Source of the DNA: Bog-473 sp036502025
GTDB taxonomy: Bacteria; Actinomycetota; Acidimicrobiia; Acidimicrobiales; RAAP-2
DNA length: 64,000 bases
Direction of reading: 5' to 3'
NCBI GenBank assembly: GCA_036502025.1
Contig: DASXZJ010000003.1
Span: forward strand, 3,986-67,985
Shown: one piece after another, positions 61,049 to 64,000 of the stretch
Position numbering within the stretch: the stretch's first letter is position 1
Layout: the number at the start of each line of letters is the position of its first letter
Notes under the pieces: generated by a model
Databases searched by the model: none
What the model saw: only the letters and a program-made list of their open reading frames with translations
What the model was told of the DNA's origin: nothing
Position numbers and translations under genes: made by a program

Positions 61049-63559
61049 TCATTCGCTGCGCAGCAGCTGGGCGGTTGGCGTGCGGGCGGCGATGCGGCCG
61101 GGGATGAAGGCGACCAAGTTGGCCAGGAGCAGGGCGATCACGGCGATCAGAAGGATCGACGGGGCCGGCACGACCGGGTCGGGTACCGCGTTGATGCCGC
61201 GGGCGAACAGATCCCACAGGTAGCGGCCCAGCGCGATTCCCAGCGGGATGCCGACGAGGCAACCGATCCCGACCGCGATGGTGGCCTGCCAGGCGATGGC
61301 CCCGGCCAGCTGGCGCTTGGTGAAGCCGAGCGTCTTGAGGAGGGCCAGGTCGGTGCGCCGCCGCCGCACCGAGGTGATCAGCGTCAGCCCGAGGGCGACC
61401 ACGGCCCCGGCCGCCAGGGCGGCGCCGAGCAGCGCCGGGGTCTTGCCCAGGGTGCTGTAGTTCAGGATCTCGGCCGGCCGCTCCACGCCCATGAGGGAGC
61501 CACCTCCGCCGGCGATCTGCGGGTTGCGGCGCACGATGGTCTCGAGGGATGCCCGCCCGGCCGCGGCGTTGGCGCCAGGCTTGAGGCGGACCAGGATGGC
61601 ATTGGGTCCGGCCACGGACTCGTCGAAGACGTTGCGCGCGCCTGGGGAGATGAGTGTGTAGGACAGAAGCGCGCCCGTTCCCATTTCGAGATGTGAAGAG
61701 CCCGCCACCCCGATGGAGGGCATGGTGGCCGTGCCCACGATGGTGAGCGTGGTGCGGGCCGATCCCGCTCCGCCTACCTGCACGGTGTCGCCAAGGTGCT
61801 TGTGGAGCTCGGCCAGGGTGGCCGCCCCCAACACCACCTCGTTGCCACTGGTGAACCCGTGCCCGGAGAGGGGCGTTGGCCCGACCGGGGCGCCGGGGTT
61901 GCCACCCATGACCGGCACGTCTATCCCATCGATGTCCAGCGTCGAGAAGTACACCCCCGCCCAGCCGGCCACATAGGGGTCGGCTGACAGCTGGTGTTCG
62001 ACGGGTGGCCCCGGGACATCGCCGAGCCCACCCCCACCGTCGATCTCGTAGGTCCAGTTCCAGCCGTAGAGGGAAGGATGGGAGACCAGCGTGCCCATGC
62101 TGGACCCGAACGTGATGGTGCTGACCACGACCACGACGGCGAGGATGGCCCCCAGGACGGCCGACCGTACCGGCACACTGTTGCGGCCCACGCCGGGATC
62201 CAGGGCCAAGCGGACCCCGGCGACTGCGGCCGGGGGCAGTCCCGTCGCCGCGGCGACCCGCGTCACCCCTGACCCACCTTCGCGCGGCAGCCGCGCGGCC
62301 ACGCGGTGCGGCGCCCCCCGGTAGGCCAGCACCAGGGCGAGCGTCCCGAGTCCGACCAGCAGTGCCCCCACCCCGGCACCGACCACGGTCCAGTCCACCC
62401 GGAAGGCGAACGGGAGGATCGGTCCGATCGGGCCGAGCGGCCCAACCGGCGAGAGGGCGATGGCGATCGCCCCGGCCAGCAGCGAGCCGATGAGCACGGC
62501 GGCGAGCGAGCCGATGAGCCCGTCGGCGACGGTCATGGCCGGACCCGCTCCCAGGGCGCGCACCACGTCGAGGTCGCCCGCGCCGAGCCGGATCCGGCGC
62601 CCCATGACCTGGGCGCAGATGAGAAGCGCGGCCAGGCCGGCGATGCCGCCGAACACACCCAGGGCGATGGACTCGGGCTTAAGTGTCCGCTCGGCCCTGC
62701 TTTCCACGTCGCGCTCTTCGACGTGTGTGAACGGCACACCCCGGGGGAGCAGACCGCGCAGTTCCGCCTCGACGGACGAGTAGTAGGGGCTGTTGAACCC
62801 CCCCTCGAGGGTGAGGGCGCTCTCCATGTCGCTGGAACAGCAGGCCAGGAGCTTGCGGGTGAAGGCCGGCGTGAACTCCACGATGGTGCCGCTGTTGGCG
62901 CTGTCCTGGTCCTGGAACAAACCGTCTACGTCGACGGCTCCGACGCCGACCAGCGTGACCCGCATTCGCTGATCCCTTGGCACCTTGAAGGCCGCCGAAG
63001 AGCCCTCCGAAATGCCGGTGTCGTTGGTGATCCATCCGATGTCGACCGATTCGCCGAGGTGCAGCCCGAAGAGGCGCGCCGTCGCCGAGTCCATGACGAA
63101 CTCGTCGGCCTTCGTGGGGTTGGCCAGGCGCCCATGGGTGACGATGATGCGGTCCTCGTTGAAGCCCAGGCCGTCAATGCTCCCATTGGGCCCTATCCCG
63201 TTTGACGCCGGGAGCGACTCCCCGTCCTTGGTCACCGGCCCGGCGTTGATCCCCACTTCTGATTCGACCTTCTCCACGTGGGGCAGGTGGGCGATCTTGC
63301 GGAGGAGGGTGGGGTTGTACGCCGAGTTGAGGCCGATCTCGGGGTTGTAGAAGCCGTCGAGCACGAAGAGGTCCGGTGTGTCGGTGCTGGTGGCAAAGTC
63401 GGCGGGTGAGGATTCGGTGGTCCGGGCGGCGGCGATGGCCCCCATGGAGAGGCCGCCCAGCAGGCTGGTGAGGAGGACTACGGCGAGCAGGCCGCCCCCG
63501 CGTTGTCGCAAAGTGGTGCGGAAGCGGTACCAGGCGAAGGAGAGCGTCCGGGTCTTCAC
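61049..63559 (-). CDS. FtsX/MacB-type ABC permease (two-fold, giant), paralogue
   Basis: An 836-residue permease with the same layout as the one at 44.4-46.8 kb: an N-terminal helix (GGLLAVVLLTSLLGGLSMGA), an external domain, central helices with DLDVVRALGAGPAMTVADGL, a second start-like helix in PGVGRNSVPVRSAVLGAILA, and three C-terminal helices with LALLKTLGFTKRQLAGAIAW. The two proteins share the rare phrase GRN[AS]VPV[GR]SA and a PSLYG/PALYG motif after it, so they are paralogues. No ABC ATPase is adjacent. GTG 63559 starts 13 bases after the stop of the oxidoreductase gene upstream, so the two are probably co-transcribed. Confidence 0.85.
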   Translation of the reverse strand: MKTRTLSFAWYRFRTTLRQRGGGLLAVVLLTSLLGGLSMGAIAAARTTESSPADFATSTDTPDLFVLDGFYNPEIGLNSAYNPTLLRKIAHLPHVEKVESEVGINAGPVTKDGESLPASNGIGPNGSIDGLGFNEDRIIVTHGRLANPTKADEFVMDSATARLFGLHLGESVDIGWITNDTGISEGSSAAFKVPRDQRMRVTLVGVGAVDVDGLFQDQDSANSGTIVEFTPAFTRKLLACCSSDMESALTLEGGFNSPYYSSVEAELRGLLPRGVPFTHVEERDVESRAERTLKPESIALGVFGGIAGLAALLICAQVMGRRIRLGAGDLDVVRALGAGPAMTVADGLIGSLAAVLIGSLLAGAIAIALSPVGPLGPIGPILPFAFRVDWTVVGAGVGALLVGLGTLALVLAYRGAPHRVAARLPREGGSGVTRVAAATGLPPAAVAGVRLALDPGVGRNSVPVRSAVLGAILAVVVVVSTITFGSSMGTLVSHPSLYGWNWTYEIDGGGGLGDVPGPPVEHQLSADPYVAGWAGVYFSTLDIDGIDVPVMGGNPGAPVGPTPLSGHGFTSGNEVVLGAATLAELHKHLGDTVQVGGAGSARTTLTIVGTATMPSIGVAGSSHLEMGTGALLSYTLISPGARNVFDESVAGPNAILVRLKPGANAAAGRASLETIVRRNPQIAGGGGSLMGVERPAEILNYSTLGKTPALLGAALAAGAVVALGLTLITSVRRRRTDLALLKTLGFTKRQLAGAIAWQATIAVGIGCLVGIPLGIALGRYLWDLFARGINAVPDPVVPAPSILLIAVIALLLANLVAFIPGRIAARTPTAQLLRSE

Positions 63560-63572
63560 GGTGGCACGCCGT

Positions 63573-64000
63573 TCACCGACCGCTCAACTCGTTCGGGGCC
63601 TCGAGGCGGCCCAGATCATGGAGCACGGTGTTGGCGGCTCCTTCACCGCACATGCCGTGCACCCCACCGCCCGGCGGGGTGGAGGCCGAGCAGAGATAGA
63701 CCCCCTTGGCCCCGGTGCGGTACGGGTTCCATTGCGCCGTGGGCCGGAAGATGGTCTGCCGCAGCGTCGCGGCGCCGGCGTTGATGTCGCCGCCGACATA
63801 GCTCGGGTTGTGCGCCTCGGTCTGGGTGGCGGTGCTGATCGCGTAGCCAAGGATGAGGTCCCGGAAGCCGGGCGCGAACCGCTCGATCTGCGCTTCTATC
63901 CGTTCGCGCATGTCGACGTCGGAGCCGTTGGGCACATGGCAGTAGGCCCAGAGGGTGTGCTTCCCGGCCGGTGCCCTGGTCGGGTCGATCAGGCTGGGCT
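63573..64000 (-). CDS. Phytoene-dehydrogenase-like FAD oxidoreductase, C-terminal part
   Basis: The gene runs off the right edge; about 142 residues of its C-terminus are visible. SLIDPTRAPAGKHTLWAYCH, VPNG, ERIEAQIERFAPGFRDLILG, GGDINAGAATLRQTIFRP and GVYLCSASTPPGGGVHGMCG + EGAA are the typical end of the CrtI/phytoene-dehydrogenase-like family, where the last Gly-rich segment contacts FAD. These enzymes desaturate or oxidise carotenoids or other lipids; many bacterial ones have unknown substrates. The permease gene follows 13 bases later. Confidence 0.85.
   Translation of the reverse strand, partial: PSLIDPTRAPAGKHTLWAYCHVPNGSDVDMRERIEAQIERFAPGFRDLILGYAISTATQTEAHNPSYVGGDINAGAATLRQTIFRPTAQWNPYRTGAKGVYLCSASTPPGGGVHGMCGEGAANTVLHDLGRLEAPNELSGR

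Overview
This window looks like a chromosomal segment of a high-GC actinobacterium, most likely class Acidimicrobiia. The GC content is high and strongly third-position biased. An exported protein carries the GYWLV...GGVFAFGDAPF repeat that I associate with Acidimicrobiia. Other actinobacterial marks are a DesA3/Rv3230c-like desaturase and reductase pair, a thiolase-like protein of the actinobacterial acyl-CoA set, zinc-ribbon and phosphatase neighbours like Rv2229c/Rv2228c, and many genes that appear to be transcribed leaderless. I see no rRNA, tRNA, CRISPR array, prophage, insertion sequence or replication origin. The taxonomic call is inference.

Left part (1-14.7 kb): a broken VOC-fold gene, a CBS-pair protein, a long acyl-CoA dehydrogenase, an exported SGNH-like protein, a GAF-PP2C phosphatase, a HAD phosphatase divergent from an acyl-CoA ligase, a protein of unknown family, the repeat protein with a GH25-like domain, a HpnA-type epimerase and a large arylsulfatase. 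Acyl-CoA metabolism dominates here.

Middle (15-34 kb): an overlapping three-gene signalling operon (membrane histidine kinase, single-domain receiver, receiver-GGDEF-EAL), a degenerate 570-bp stretch, a secreted GH3 glucosidase divergent from exonuclease III, a DUF2332 protein, a SRPBCC protein with an unknown partner, EttA, a delta-9-type desaturase, a secreted GH5 enzyme resembling endoglycoceramidases, a DUF427 protein, and a translationally coupled trio of solute-binding protein, PhyH dioxygenase and GH13 glucosidase.

Right part (34-64 kb): an NRDE protein, the desaturase/reductase operon, a small exported protein, a methyltransferase, a leucine-dehydrogenase-like enzyme divergent from an Lrp regulator, a lipoprotein with seven CX5C repeats, a sphingosine-phosphate-lyase-like PLP enzyme, a SulP transporter, two paralogous FtsX-type giant permeases without a nearby ATPase, an EEP-family protein, a compact six-gene operon (aminotransferase, PhzF, NUDIX, zinc ribbon, histidine phosphatase, DUF2889), a secreted beta-helix protein, a thiolase-cydD-cydC operon, a dienelactone hydrolase, a COG4315-type secreted protein, and the C-terminal end of a phytoene-dehydrogenase-like oxidoreductase that leaves the window.

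Two organisational themes recur. Many start codons sit 6-10 bases after a TANNNT hexamer with no Shine-Dalgarno site, which suggests leaderless transcripts and decides several starts. Convergent genes often overlap at their 3' ends. I did not find a defence island or an obviously new multi-gene machine. The least familiar groupings are the binding protein-PhyH-GH13 trio, the thiolase-cydDC fusion operon, and the pairing of an endoglycoceramidase-like enzyme with a sphingosine-phosphate-lyase-like enzyme.
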